Shown: piece by piece, positions 52,982-60,462 of the stretch
Layout: every line of letters starts with the position of its first letter
Position numbering within the stretch: position 1 is the first letter of the stretch
DNA from: Microbacterium sp. SORGH_AS_0888
Lineage (GTDB): Bacteria; Actinomycetota; Actinomycetes; Actinomycetales; Microbacteriaceae
Length of the DNA stretch: 64,000 nucleotides
Assembly: GCF_030818905.1 (NCBI RefSeq)
Contig: NZ_JAUTAZ010000001.1
Location: 310,001 to 374,000 of the forward strand
Direction: 5' to 3'
Notes under the pieces: generated by a model
Seen by the model: the letters and a program-made list of their open reading frames with translations, nothing else
Told to the model about the DNA's origin: nothing
The model's database searches: none
Program-made: the position numbers and the translations under genes

Positions 52982-53509
52982 GTGAGCGAGCATACGGCAG
53001 CGGGGGTGAGTGTCGTCGGAGGAAGTGGTAGTGCATCCGCGGACGGCCTCCCCGAGCGCACGGAGACGACGCCCGAGGTGATGACGGTGCTCATCGCGGT
53101 GCGCGCCTTCAGCGACGCCATGGAGCGCATGCACAGCGGCATGAAGGGCGACATGGACATGAACGCCACGGATGTCGCGGCGTTGCGGATGATGATCATC
53201 CGCGAGCAGCGCGGCGAGGCCGTGAGCCCGCACGACATCGCCCGGCACCTGCGGATCTCCACCGCGTCCACGACGAAGCTCGTCGACCGGCTCGACGCCG
53301 CCGGGCATGTGGTCCGCACCCCTCACCCGAGCGACCGGCGCGCGCGCGTGCTGAAGCTCACGGATGAGGCCCGTCGCATGTTCGTGCGCCACTTCTCGGC
53401 GAGCGTGTCGGCCATGCGCGATGTGGCGGTGCGCTACTCGCCGGCCGAGCTCCGGGTGATCGCGGACTTCCTGGTGCAGACGGCGGTCGCGATCGACCCG
53501 GAGAACTGA
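52982..53509 (+). CDS. crtR: MarR-family regulator of carotenoid synthesis, CrtR-like
   Basis: A 175-residue winged-helix DNA-binding protein: a flexible N-terminus of about 30 residues, helix VLIAVRAFSDAMERMHSGM, the HTH (PHDIARHLRISTASTTKLVDRLDAAGHVVR), a wing TPHPSDRRARVLKLTDEARRMF, and C-terminal dimer helices. In Corynebacterium glutamicum a MarR-type CrtR divergent from the crt operon represses it in response to geranylgeranyl diphosphate (literature from memory); the same position and an adjacent palindrome support that role here. GTG 52982 follows the operator immediately. Confidence 0.85.
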   Translation: MSEHTAAGVSVVGGSGSASADGLPERTETTPEVMTVLIAVRAFSDAMERMHSGMKGDMDMNATDVAALRMMIIREQRGEAVSPHDIARHLRISTASTTKLVDRLDAAGHVVRTPHPSDRRARVLKLTDEARRMFVRHFSASVSAMRDVAVRYSPAELRVIADFLVQTAVAIDPEN

Positions 53510-53555
53510 GCGGCGAACGCGACGCGGCCCCGTCGAGGTCATCGCGTCGCCGGTC

Positions 53556-55304
53556 TCATCCGGCCGGCCGAGCGGGTGCCGTCCTCCGGCGACGGCTCCC
53601 GAGACCGGCGCCGGCGGATGCGACCGCGATGATCGAGACGAGGATCAGCGCGGAGCCGGGCGCGACCGTGGTCCACGGGGCGCGTTCGACGTAGTCGATG
53701 CCCTCTGCGAGGAGCAGGCCCCACTCGGGTGTCGGCGGCTGTGCGCCGAGCCCGAGGAAGCCCAGCGAGGCAAGAGCGAGGGCGATACCCGGCAGTCGCA
53801 GCACGGCGTGTCGGACCAGCGGGGGAAGCACCGTCGGGACGATGTGACGGAACGTCGTCACCAGGCGCGGGGTGCCGACCACCGGCAGCCACCTCACGTA
53901 CGGCATGGCGCGCGCCTCGGCGAGGAGGCTCCGTGCATGTGCGGCGAGCGGTGGCCAGCTCACCCAGAGAACGGCCAGGGCGGCGCCGCCCGCAGTCGGA
54001 CCCGCGAGGGCGGCCACGATCACGCCGGCGAGGATCGGCGGCGTGGCGTTGGCGACCTCCACGGGTCCCGCGCTGCCCGCTCCGCCGAACGCGACGACCA
54101 GGCCGAGGACGATGCTCGCGACCACGATGAGCAGGGCGGGTCCGAGGGTGCCCGTCACGCCGTGGGCGACGCGGGCCAGCAGATCACGTCCGGACGCGTC
54201 GGCCCCGAAGGGCAGTGCCCACGACGGCGGCGCGAGGCGTGGATGGGCGCTCGCGTAGGGGTCACGGACGATTCCCGCCGCCACGATGACGAGCAGCAGG
54301 CCCGCGGCCGTGATGAGCGTCGCCCTCGTCGCCCTGTCCGTGGGCCGATGCTCGGGCGGCGGCGCGATCGCGCCCTCCGGCAGGGGGCCTCCCCACAGCA
54401 GAAGCCGGGCACCGCCTGCGACCGCTCCCGCGGCGATCGCGGCGGCCGCGATCAGAAGCACACCGGCCTGCAGGGCGGGGAGGTCCTGGGCGTTCGCCGC
54501 GCCGAGCAGGTAGCGTCCGAGTCCGGGGATGGCGAAGACCTGTTCCACGGCGACCGCACCGCCGAGCACCCCGATCAGGACCAGGGCGACCTGGTCGACG
54601 ACGGCGGCGCCGGCGCGCCGCAGGACACCGCGCAGGACGACGCCGCGCGGCGCTCCGCCGGCGCGCCAGATCACCGCCCATCGCTCGTTGCCCGCCCCGG
54701 CGATGGCATCCACCACGAGGCGTCCCATGAGCCCGCCGCCGGGGATTCCGAGCGCCAGCGCAGGAAGCAGGACGTGCTCGAGCCCCTGCCAGCCGAAGGG
54801 CGGGAACAGGCGCAGCTGGACCGCCAGGACGATGAGCAGTCCGCTGGCGAGCAGGAACTCCGGCATCGCCGTGAGTGCGACGCCGACCGGGCCCGCGCCG
54901 CGGATGGGGCGATCACGCCACACCCGTACGCAGGCGGGGGCGACCAGCCCGACGGCGATGACGGCCGCCACGCCGATCGCGAAGCCCGCGAGCGTGAGGG
55001 AGACGCCGAACGCGGCCCACGCGCCGGGAGCCACCGGAGCTCCGCTCACCCACGACGCTCCGAGATCGCCGCTGAGGACTCCGGACCACCATCGCACGCT
55101 GGTCGCGATCGGGCCGCCGTCGAGGCCGAGCTCGGTGCGGATCGACGCGAGCGCGTCCGGCGTCGGCTCCAGCTCGGCGTAGCGCGCGCGGAGGATCGAC
55201 GCCGCGGGGTCGCGCTGCGACAGCCAGGGCAGCGCCCCGGCGACGATCAGCAGCGCCACCCCGGCGGCGAGCCGCGATGCGAGGGCTGCCCTAGCGCTTC
55301 GCAT
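53556..55304 (-). CDS. Fused ABC permease (DppB-DppC type) of putative metal-complex importer
   Basis: A single 582-residue chain holding both permease subunits of a nickel/peptide-family importer. The N-terminal half (to about residue 310) is DppB-like, with an EAA loop VIWRAGGAPRGVVLRGVL and VFAIPGLGRYLLGAAN; the C-terminal half is DppC-like, with LPFGADASGRDLLARVAHGV and an EAA-like loop MPYVRWLPVVGTPRLVTTFRHIVPT, then GLGAQPPTPEWGLLLAEG. About 11 helices. Usually these are two genes. Its start overlaps the binding-protein gene end by 14 bases. It is the last gene of the operon. Confidence 0.88.
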   Translation of the reverse strand: MRSARAALASRLAAGVALLIVAGALPWLSQRDPAASILRARYAELEPTPDALASIRTELGLDGGPIATSVRWWSGVLSGDLGASWVSGAPVAPGAWAAFGVSLTLAGFAIGVAAVIAVGLVAPACVRVWRDRPIRGAGPVGVALTAMPEFLLASGLLIVLAVQLRLFPPFGWQGLEHVLLPALALGIPGGGLMGRLVVDAIAGAGNERWAVIWRAGGAPRGVVLRGVLRRAGAAVVDQVALVLIGVLGGAVAVEQVFAIPGLGRYLLGAANAQDLPALQAGVLLIAAAAIAAGAVAGGARLLLWGGPLPEGAIAPPPEHRPTDRATRATLITAAGLLLVIVAAGIVRDPYASAHPRLAPPSWALPFGADASGRDLLARVAHGVTGTLGPALLIVVASIVLGLVVAFGGAGSAGPVEVANATPPILAGVIVAALAGPTAGGAALAVLWVSWPPLAAHARSLLAEARAMPYVRWLPVVGTPRLVTTFRHIVPTVLPPLVRHAVLRLPGIALALASLGFLGLGAQPPTPEWGLLLAEGIDYVERAPWTTVAPGSALILVSIIAVASAGAGLGSRRRRTAPARPAG

Positions 55305-56835
55305 CGTCCGTTGTCGCCTCCACCCAGGTGTCCACGGTCACGAGCGTGCGCTCACGCGGGTCGCGGGCCACCTCGTGCACGCGCCGGGACTCCCCTTGGA
55401 CGACCCGCTCGTGCAGCATCGGCACGGCGGCGTCGGTCGCGAGGATGCGGGCCTCGGCCGCCAGGATGGCTCGCTGGCGTTCCTGCCCGGCAGCGGTCTG
55501 CGAGGCCGCGGTGATCGCCGTGTCGACCGCGGGATCGCACAGCTGCGCGATCGAGAAGCCGCCTTGGCAGCCGAAGTCGGCCGCGAAGTAGGCCACCGGG
55601 TCGCCGGAGTCGAGCACGGTCGCACGGGAGAGGATGAACGCGTCGAACCTCCCCGCGAGGGCGTCGGCCTCGATGAACTGGTACTCCCGCACGTCCTGTG
55701 TGACGACGAAGCCCGCCTTCTCGAGCTGCTGCTGCACGAGGACGGCGACTTCCGGGAGCTCGGCGCGGTCCGTGAACGTTCCGAGCGTGATCGCGACCTT
55801 GTCGACCTGCGCAGGCAGGGCCCGAGCCTCGAGGAGGGCCTCGTACTCCGCCGAGCCGCGGGCCTCGGTCGTCCACGGCAGCGCCGGCCCCAGGAGGCCC
55901 TTGGCCTCGTCCGCACGTCCTTCGTAGACCGAGGAGATGATCGCGGCGCGGTCGATGGCGGCCCGCGCCGCGGCACGCACACCCGGGTCGGCGAACGGTC
56001 CGGATGCGGTGTTCAGGTACAGCGTGTTCGTCCGCGGCATCGGCACCTCGTGCGCGAGCTGCGGGTCGATCGTGGCGACCTGACCGGCCGGCACGGCTTC
56101 GACGATGTCGGCGGCACCGGTGCGCAGGGCGGCCGTGCGTGCCGTGCCGTCGGGGACGAAGGAGACGTCGATGCCGGCGGCCTTCGCGGTGCCGCCCCAG
56201 TAGTCGTCGTACCGGTCCAGCGTGGCGCCCGAGATGCCGTTCACGGCGACCAGACGGAACGGCCCGGTGCCCGTGCCGACGGGCGAGACGATGTCCCCGT
56301 CGTACGCGGCGGGCGCGAGGATCGACAGCTGCGGGCTGGACAGCCGCTGGGGGAGCAGCGGGTCCACGGACGCGGTCGTGACGACGACGGCATCGCCGTC
56401 GGCCCGAGCCTGGAGCCCGACACCTTTCAGGATGCGGGGGACGGGGCTCGCCTGTGCGGCCTGCTGCAACGCGTTCACGACGGCGTCGGCCGTGAGCGTC
56501 GTCCCGTCGTGGAAGGTCACGCCGGGACGGATCGCGAATCTCCAGCTCGTGTCGTCGATCCGGGTCCACGACGTCGCGAGCGAGGGCTGTGCCGTCGCGT
56601 CGTCGTCGAGGGTCACGAGGGTCTCGGCGGTGCTCCAGCGCGACAGCTTGAACGCGTCGTCGCTGAGGGGGGAGAGCCCCGACCGGGGCGGCTGGAGCAT
56701 CGCCACCGAGATCCGCTCGGCGGTCGCAGCGGCAGAGCCGGTCGCTCCGCCGGCGAAGCATCCGGTGAGGGCGGTCAGCGCACCGGCGGTCACGAGGATC
56801 GCGGTGATCCTCGTCGCGAGCCTGGGATCTCTCAT
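55291..56835 (-). CDS. ABC substrate-binding lipoprotein, SBP_bac_5 family, putative metallophore binder
   Basis: A 514-residue lipoprotein: signal peptide with lipobox TALTGC (Cys26), then the family segments AETLVTLDDDATAQPSLATSW, IRPGVTFHDGTTLTADAVVNAL and GTGPFRLVAVN. Family 5 proteins bind peptides, nickel or opine-type metallophores. Gene neighbours (fused permease, MFS, two ATPases) and the Zur-like box upstream favour a metal complex over peptides, but this is inference. It differs clearly from the peptide-binding lipoprotein at 3197. Confidence 0.88.
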   Translation of the reverse strand: MRDPRLATRITAILVTAGALTALTGCFAGGATGSAAATAERISVAMLQPPRSGLSPLSDDAFKLSRWSTAETLVTLDDDATAQPSLATSWTRIDDTSWRFAIRPGVTFHDGTTLTADAVVNALQQAAQASPVPRILKGVGLQARADGDAVVVTTASVDPLLPQRLSSPQLSILAPAAYDGDIVSPVGTGTGPFRLVAVNGISGATLDRYDDYWGGTAKAAGIDVSFVPDGTARTAALRTGAADIVEAVPAGQVATIDPQLAHEVPMPRTNTLYLNTASGPFADPGVRAAARAAIDRAAIISSVYEGRADEAKGLLGPALPWTTEARGSAEYEALLEARALPAQVDKVAITLGTFTDRAELPEVAVLVQQQLEKAGFVVTQDVREYQFIEADALAGRFDAFILSRATVLDSGDPVAYFAADFGCQGGFSIAQLCDPAVDTAITAASQTAAGQERQRAILAAEARILATDAAVPMLHERVVQGESRRVHEVARDPRERTLVTVDTWVEATTDDAKR

Positions 56836-58037
56836 GGGTTCGTCCTTTCAGGGGTGAGGCGGGAGAGCGGTCGTATGGCCGCGAGTGCGCAGGCGAGCCC
56901 GGCCAGCGGCACGACGGCGGCCAAGACCCAGGCCGCGGTGAGGCCGGCGCTGCCGGCGACGACACCGCAGAGCCCGGAGGCGGCGAGAGCCAGGAGCCCG
57001 CCCGTCGTCGCGAACGCGCCCAGGCGCGTCGCCCGCCGGAGCGGAGCGCCCGCGGCGGCGATCAGGGACTGGGCGGCGGGCGCGGCGAGCAGGAGCGAGA
57101 CGGCGATGCCGAGCGTGCTCACCGCCGTCGCGGCGGCGAACGCGAGTGTCGACTCCGCCTCGGCGGACACGGCGCCCGAGACGGCGGCGACGAGCGCGGC
57201 GGCGACGCCGGCCGCGACGGCCCGAGGCCGCCCCAGGCGGGCACGGAGCCGGGCGAGCGGCCAGTGGAGGGCGAGGACCGCGGAGGACAGCACGATCGAG
57301 ACCGCACCGACGAGGCCGCCGTCGAGGGCCCGCGCGGACAGGCCGAGCGGCACGAGCGAGAAGAGCTGCGTGTAGCTCGGCAGGAGCGTGGCGGCGCCCG
57401 CGGCGAGGAGCAGCACCGCCCCGGGCCGCGGGATGGCGTTCCGCGTCGAGGTCTCGCCGTCTGCGGGGGACGCCGCACGCCTCGGAAGCATCCGTGCGAG
57501 CACGAGCATGGCGGCGAGGAACAGGGCGGAGGCCACGAGGGTCACCGGCAGCGCAGCGCCGGGCATGAGCGCCGTGCCGATCGCGGCGCCGAGGATCCCG
57601 CCCGCCTCGCCCGCCCACTGCAGGGCGCCGAACGGCGAGCGTGCGCCGTTCCCGCGGGACGCGTCGGCGTCCGCGGCGGCGGCGTACGCATCCACGGCTG
57701 GGGAGAAGAGCGCACCCGCGATGCCGATCAGCACGACGCCGACGACGAAGGGCAGGGGCGACGCGGACGTCGCCAGCACGCCGAACCCGGCGGCGCGCAC
57801 GCCGCAGCCGAGCATGAGCAGCAGTCGCGCACCGAAGCGGTCGCAGAGGGCGCCTCCGACGAGGAACAGTCCCTGCTGAACCGCTACTCGTGTGCCCACG
57901 ATCGCGCCGATGACCTCCGGTCCGAGTGCGAAGCGACTCTCGGCGAGGACGGCGATGAAGGGCACGACGCTCGAGAATCCGAGCATGAAGGCGGCCTGCG
58001 CGGCGAGCAGGACGCGCAGGCGGGGACTGTGGCTCAC
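56832..58037 (-). CDS. MFS transporter inside the ABC operon
   Basis: A 401-residue protein with about 12 helices. After helix 2, the loop CDRFGARLLLMLGCGVRAAGFG is the MFS loop 2-3 signature variant (DRxGxRxxL), and a Pro/Ala-rich central loop at about 200-225 separates the halves. In staphylopine-type (cnt) operons an MFS exporter of the metallophore sits with the same set of ABC genes, so export of a metallophore is a reasonable guess. GTG 58037 overlaps the upstream ATPase stop. Confidence 0.86.
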   Translation of the reverse strand: MSHSPRLRVLLAAQAAFMLGFSSVVPFIAVLAESRFALGPEVIGAIVGTRVAVQQGLFLVGGALCDRFGARLLLMLGCGVRAAGFGVLATSASPLPFVVGVVLIGIAGALFSPAVDAYAAAADADASRGNGARSPFGALQWAGEAGGILGAAIGTALMPGAALPVTLVASALFLAAMLVLARMLPRRAASPADGETSTRNAIPRPGAVLLLAAGAATLLPSYTQLFSLVPLGLSARALDGGLVGAVSIVLSSAVLALHWPLARLRARLGRPRAVAAGVAAALVAAVSGAVSAEAESTLAFAAATAVSTLGIAVSLLLAAPAAQSLIAAAGAPLRRATRLGAFATTGGLLALAASGLCGVVAGSAGLTAAWVLAAVVPLAGLACALAAIRPLSRLTPERTNP

Positions 58038-58714
58038 GCGGGATCGACCGCCTTCACGATCTCGATCCGCGCGTCGCATCGCGCCGCGAGATCCGGGTCG
58101 TGCGTCACGATCAGGAGAGCCGTCCGTCGGGCGGGCGCGAGCGCGAGGAGCGAGGCGGCCACGTCCGCGGTGGTCTCGGCATCCAGCGCGCTCGTGGGCT
58201 CGTCGGCGACGATCACGGCGGGGCCGAGGGCGACGGCGCGTGCGATCGCCGCGCGCTGCGCCTGGCCGCCGCTCAGCTCGCCCGGGCGACGGCCCAGGAG
58301 TGCCGCGTCGAGGCGGGCGAGGCGGGCCGCGTCGCCCGTCCGTGCGCGCGCGTCGGAGGCGGTCGTGCGGCAGAGCCGGCGCACGGCGTCGGAGATCTGC
58401 GTGCCCACCGGGACGCGGGGGACGAACGACGCGGCGGCATCCTGGGGCACGCCCTGCACGAGGCGTCGGTGCGCACGCCGCGGGCCGTGCCGGGGGTCGG
58501 TCCAGAGATGACCGAGCACGCGCACGACGCCCGTTGCCGGGCGACGCAGACCGAGGACGATCTCGGCGAGCGTCGACTTCCCCGCGCCCGAGCGGCCCAC
58601 GACGGCGAGCGTGGCGCCCGCCGCGAGCTCGAGGTGCGTCGTGGCGAGCGCGAGGGAGCGGCGACGCCCGTGAGCGTGCGAGAACGAGACGTCACGGACC
58701 TCGAGCGCGGTCAT
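58034..58714 (-). CDS. ABC transporter ATPase, second subunit (DppF-like)
   Basis: A 226-residue ATPase domain: Walker A VGRSGAGKST, Q-loop VQGVPQDAAASFVP, signature LSGGQAQR, Walker B AVIVADEPTSALD, and H-loop VTHDPDLAARC. It lacks the C-terminal oligopeptide extension seen in the fused ATPase at 6847, so it is a compact nickel-type subunit. Overlaps the first ATPase by four bases. Confidence 0.93.
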   Translation of the reverse strand: MTALEVRDVSFSHAHGRRRSLALATTHLELAAGATLAVVGRSGAGKSTLAEIVLGLRRPATGVVRVLGHLWTDPRHGPRRAHRRLVQGVPQDAAASFVPRVPVGTQISDAVRRLCRTTASDARARTGDAARLARLDAALLGRRPGELSGGQAQRAAIARAVALGPAVIVADEPTSALDAETTADVAASLLALAPARRTALLIVTHDPDLAARCDARIEIVKAVDPA

Positions 58715-59340
58715 GCCTGGCCCCCGTCGTGGACCTGCCCGTGGGACACGTCGAGGCGATGCGCGCCGAGCACCGCGGCGACCGCGGCGTCGTGCGTGGC
58801 GACGACGAGGGCCGTGCCCGGGTCCAGAGAGCGGGAGAGGACGTCGACGACCTCGTCGCGCGTGGCCGGGTCGAGCGCGCTCGTGGGCTCGTCGGCGATG
58901 ACGACGGGTGCGCGGGTGAGCGCAGCGCGCGCGATGGCGGCCCGCTGCGCCTGCCCGCCGGAGAGCTCAGCGGGGCGACGTGGGCCGAACGTCGAGGGCG
59001 CCAGGCCCACCCGCCCGAGCATGTCATCGACCTCGGCGCGAGAGGCGCCCGTGGCGGCGCGCAGTTGCGAACGCAGCGACAGGAGCGGGTGCAGAGCCTC
59101 GATGCCACGTTGCGGGACGATGCCGATCCGGTCGAGCCCCGGCGCGACGTGCCGTTCGCCGGTGAGGACGAGGGATGGCGCGAGTCGCCCCGCCAGGACG
59201 TTCAGCAACAGGCTCTTGCCCGCCCCCGACGGTCCTCTGACGACGACGCGGTCACCTGCTCGGAGCGCGAGCGAGCGGACCGTGAGCAGGGGGTCCGGGT
59301 TTCCGGGGGCGTGCACCTGCACGCCGACGAGAGTGAGCAC
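58711..59340 (-). CDS. ABC transporter ATPase, first subunit (DppD-like)
   Basis: A 209-residue ATPase: Walker A RGPSGAGKSL, Q-loop GIVPQRGIEALHPLLS, signature LSGGQAQR, Walker B PVVIADEPTSALDPATRDEV, H-loop VATHDAAVAAV. It is first in the five-gene operon; GTG 59340 is preceded by GGAGG. The Walker A ends in Lys-Ser-Leu rather than Lys-Ser-Thr, a tolerated change. Together with the next gene it powers the fused permease. Confidence 0.92.
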   Translation of the reverse strand: MLTLVGVQVHAPGNPDPLLTVRSLALRAGDRVVVRGPSGAGKSLLLNVLAGRLAPSLVLTGERHVAPGLDRIGIVPQRGIEALHPLLSLRSQLRAATGASRAEVDDMLGRVGLAPSTFGPRRPAELSGGQAQRAAIARAALTRAPVVIADEPTSALDPATRDEVVDVLSRSLDPGTALVVATHDAAVAAVLGAHRLDVSHGQVHDGGQA

Positions 59341-59388
59341 GCTGCCTCCATCGCGGTGGTCGGGCCATCGCGGATGCAGCCCTGGTAA

Positions 59389-59403
59389 TGAGAACCATTA
59401 TCG
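59389..59403 (-). promoter_or_regulatory. Zur-like operator overlapping the metal ABC operon -10
   Basis: On the plus strand TGAGAACCATTATCG matches the actinobacterial Zur-type palindrome TGATAATCATTATCA at 12 of 15 positions (consensus from memory). The wider sequence TAATG-AGAAC-CATTA is an exact interrupted palindrome. On the minus strand GATAAT (59402-59397) inside the box is a good -10, about 50 bases before GTG 59340, so binding would block the operon. Confidence 0.6.
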
Positions 59404-59440
59404 CTATCGGATGAGCGGAGACGAAATCGACCGGGGTGGC

Positions 59441-60355
59441 TCAGGTGTAGCGCAGCGTGCTGGCGGCGTCCGCGAGTGCGCTCCGGACCGCGACCAGCGC
59501 GGGGTGCGTGCCCCGCGACGCACGCGCGGCCGTGAAGATCGTGCGGTGCGGGTCATCGGGGAGGGGGAGGAGGCGAAGTCGCGTGGGCGCACTGATGTGA
59601 ACGAGCCCCGGGAGCAGCGCCACCGCGTTCCCGGACTCGACGACGCGCAGATGCGCCTGCAGGTCGGCGGTCTCGACGCGGATGTCGGGCTCGAACCCGG
59701 CTCGCCGACAGGCCTGTTCCGCCCAGTGACGGGTCGCGGTGCCGGGCGGCTCCATGACCCACGGCACGCCGGCCGCGTCGGCGAGCTCCTCGATGCGGTC
59801 GAAGCGCCGGTCGCCGGTGCCGCGAGGCGGAAGCCCGAGCGTGATCGGGTCGTGCGTGAGCGTCTCGCGGTCCAGTCCCGGGAAGTGCTCGGTCGAGTGC
59901 CCGGGATACTGTTCGGCCACGACGAGGTCGAACCCGCGGGCCCATGTCTCGCGCAGCGCTGCGCCCGGCTCGTACTGCACGACCTCGACCCGCAGTGCCG
60001 GGTAGCGGTCGCTGAGGTGCCGCAGGGCTGTCGGGATGATCGCGAGCATGGCGGTCTGGAACGCGGCCACGCGCACGGTCCCCGTGACCTCGGCGCGCAC
60101 GCGGTGCAGCGCGGCCTCGGCGCGCTCGAGGCCCGCGAGCAGGTCGTCGGTCTCCGCAACCAGAGCGGCGCCGGCGGCCGTCAGCTCGAGCGTGCGGCCC
60201 GTGCGACGCAGGAGCGGGACGCCTGCCTCGCGCTCGAGCAGCCCCAGCTGCTGGGACACGGCCGAGGGGCTGTAGCTGAGCGCATCCGCGACCGCTGCGA
60301 TCGTGCCCCGCGCGTGGAACTCCCAGAGCAGCCGCAGCCGCTTCATCTCGAGCAC
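59441..60355 (-). CDS. LysR-family transcriptional regulator divergent from putA
   Basis: A 304-residue LysR protein: HTH at about 15-35 (TIAAVADALSYSPSAVSQQLGLLEREAGVPLLRR), then the effector domain (VTGTVRVAAFQTAMLAIIPTALRHL, FDLVVAEQYPGH and GNAVALLPGLVHI). The chosen GTG 60355 has GGGAGG four bases upstream; ATG 60346 would drop three residues. Placement head-to-head with putA, 107 bases apart, suggests control of proline degradation, similar in concept to PutR/ArgP-type regulators (inference). Confidence 0.88.
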   Translation of the reverse strand: MLEMKRLRLLWEFHARGTIAAVADALSYSPSAVSQQLGLLEREAGVPLLRRTGRTLELTAAGAALVAETDDLLAGLERAEAALHRVRAEVTGTVRVAAFQTAMLAIIPTALRHLSDRYPALRVEVVQYEPGAALRETWARGFDLVVAEQYPGHSTEHFPGLDRETLTHDPITLGLPPRGTGDRRFDRIEELADAAGVPWVMEPPGTATRHWAEQACRRAGFEPDIRVETADLQAHLRVVESGNAVALLPGLVHISAPTRLRLLPLPDDPHRTIFTAARASRGTHPALVAVRSALADAASTLRYT

Positions 60356-60462
60356 GAGCCCTCCCCGCCTGCGGTGTGCGCAAGACACGTCACTTCTGCT
60401 TCATCATATTCGGCAGATACGTTCGCTTTACGTTAATGCTCGGCGGGCTCCACACTGTCCCC
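60356..60462. promoter_or_regulatory. Divergent LysR-putA control region
   Basis: A 107-base gap unusually rich in A/T for this DNA (TTCTGCTTCATCATATTCGG then TACGTTCGCTTTACGTTAATG at about 60390-60439). It must contain both promoters and the LysR binding site; repeated TACGTT motifs at 60419 and 60431 are visible, but no single promoter stands out. Confidence 0.4.

Noticed and set aside
53808..55514. 568-codon plus-strand frame opposite the fused permease
   Set aside because: Highly charged shadow of a membrane protein; the minus-strand reading has clear helices and EAA loops.
53556..59340. Recent horizontal acquisition of the metal ABC operon
   Set aside because: Base composition, GTG starts and overlaps look like the neighbours; no integrase, repeats or composition shift mark its borders.
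59389..59403. DtxR/IdeR or Fur iron box reading of the metal operon palindrome
   Set aside because: The sequence lacks the TTAGG...CCTAA pattern of DtxR/IdeR boxes and fits the Zur-type TGANAAN(3)TTNTCA pattern better.
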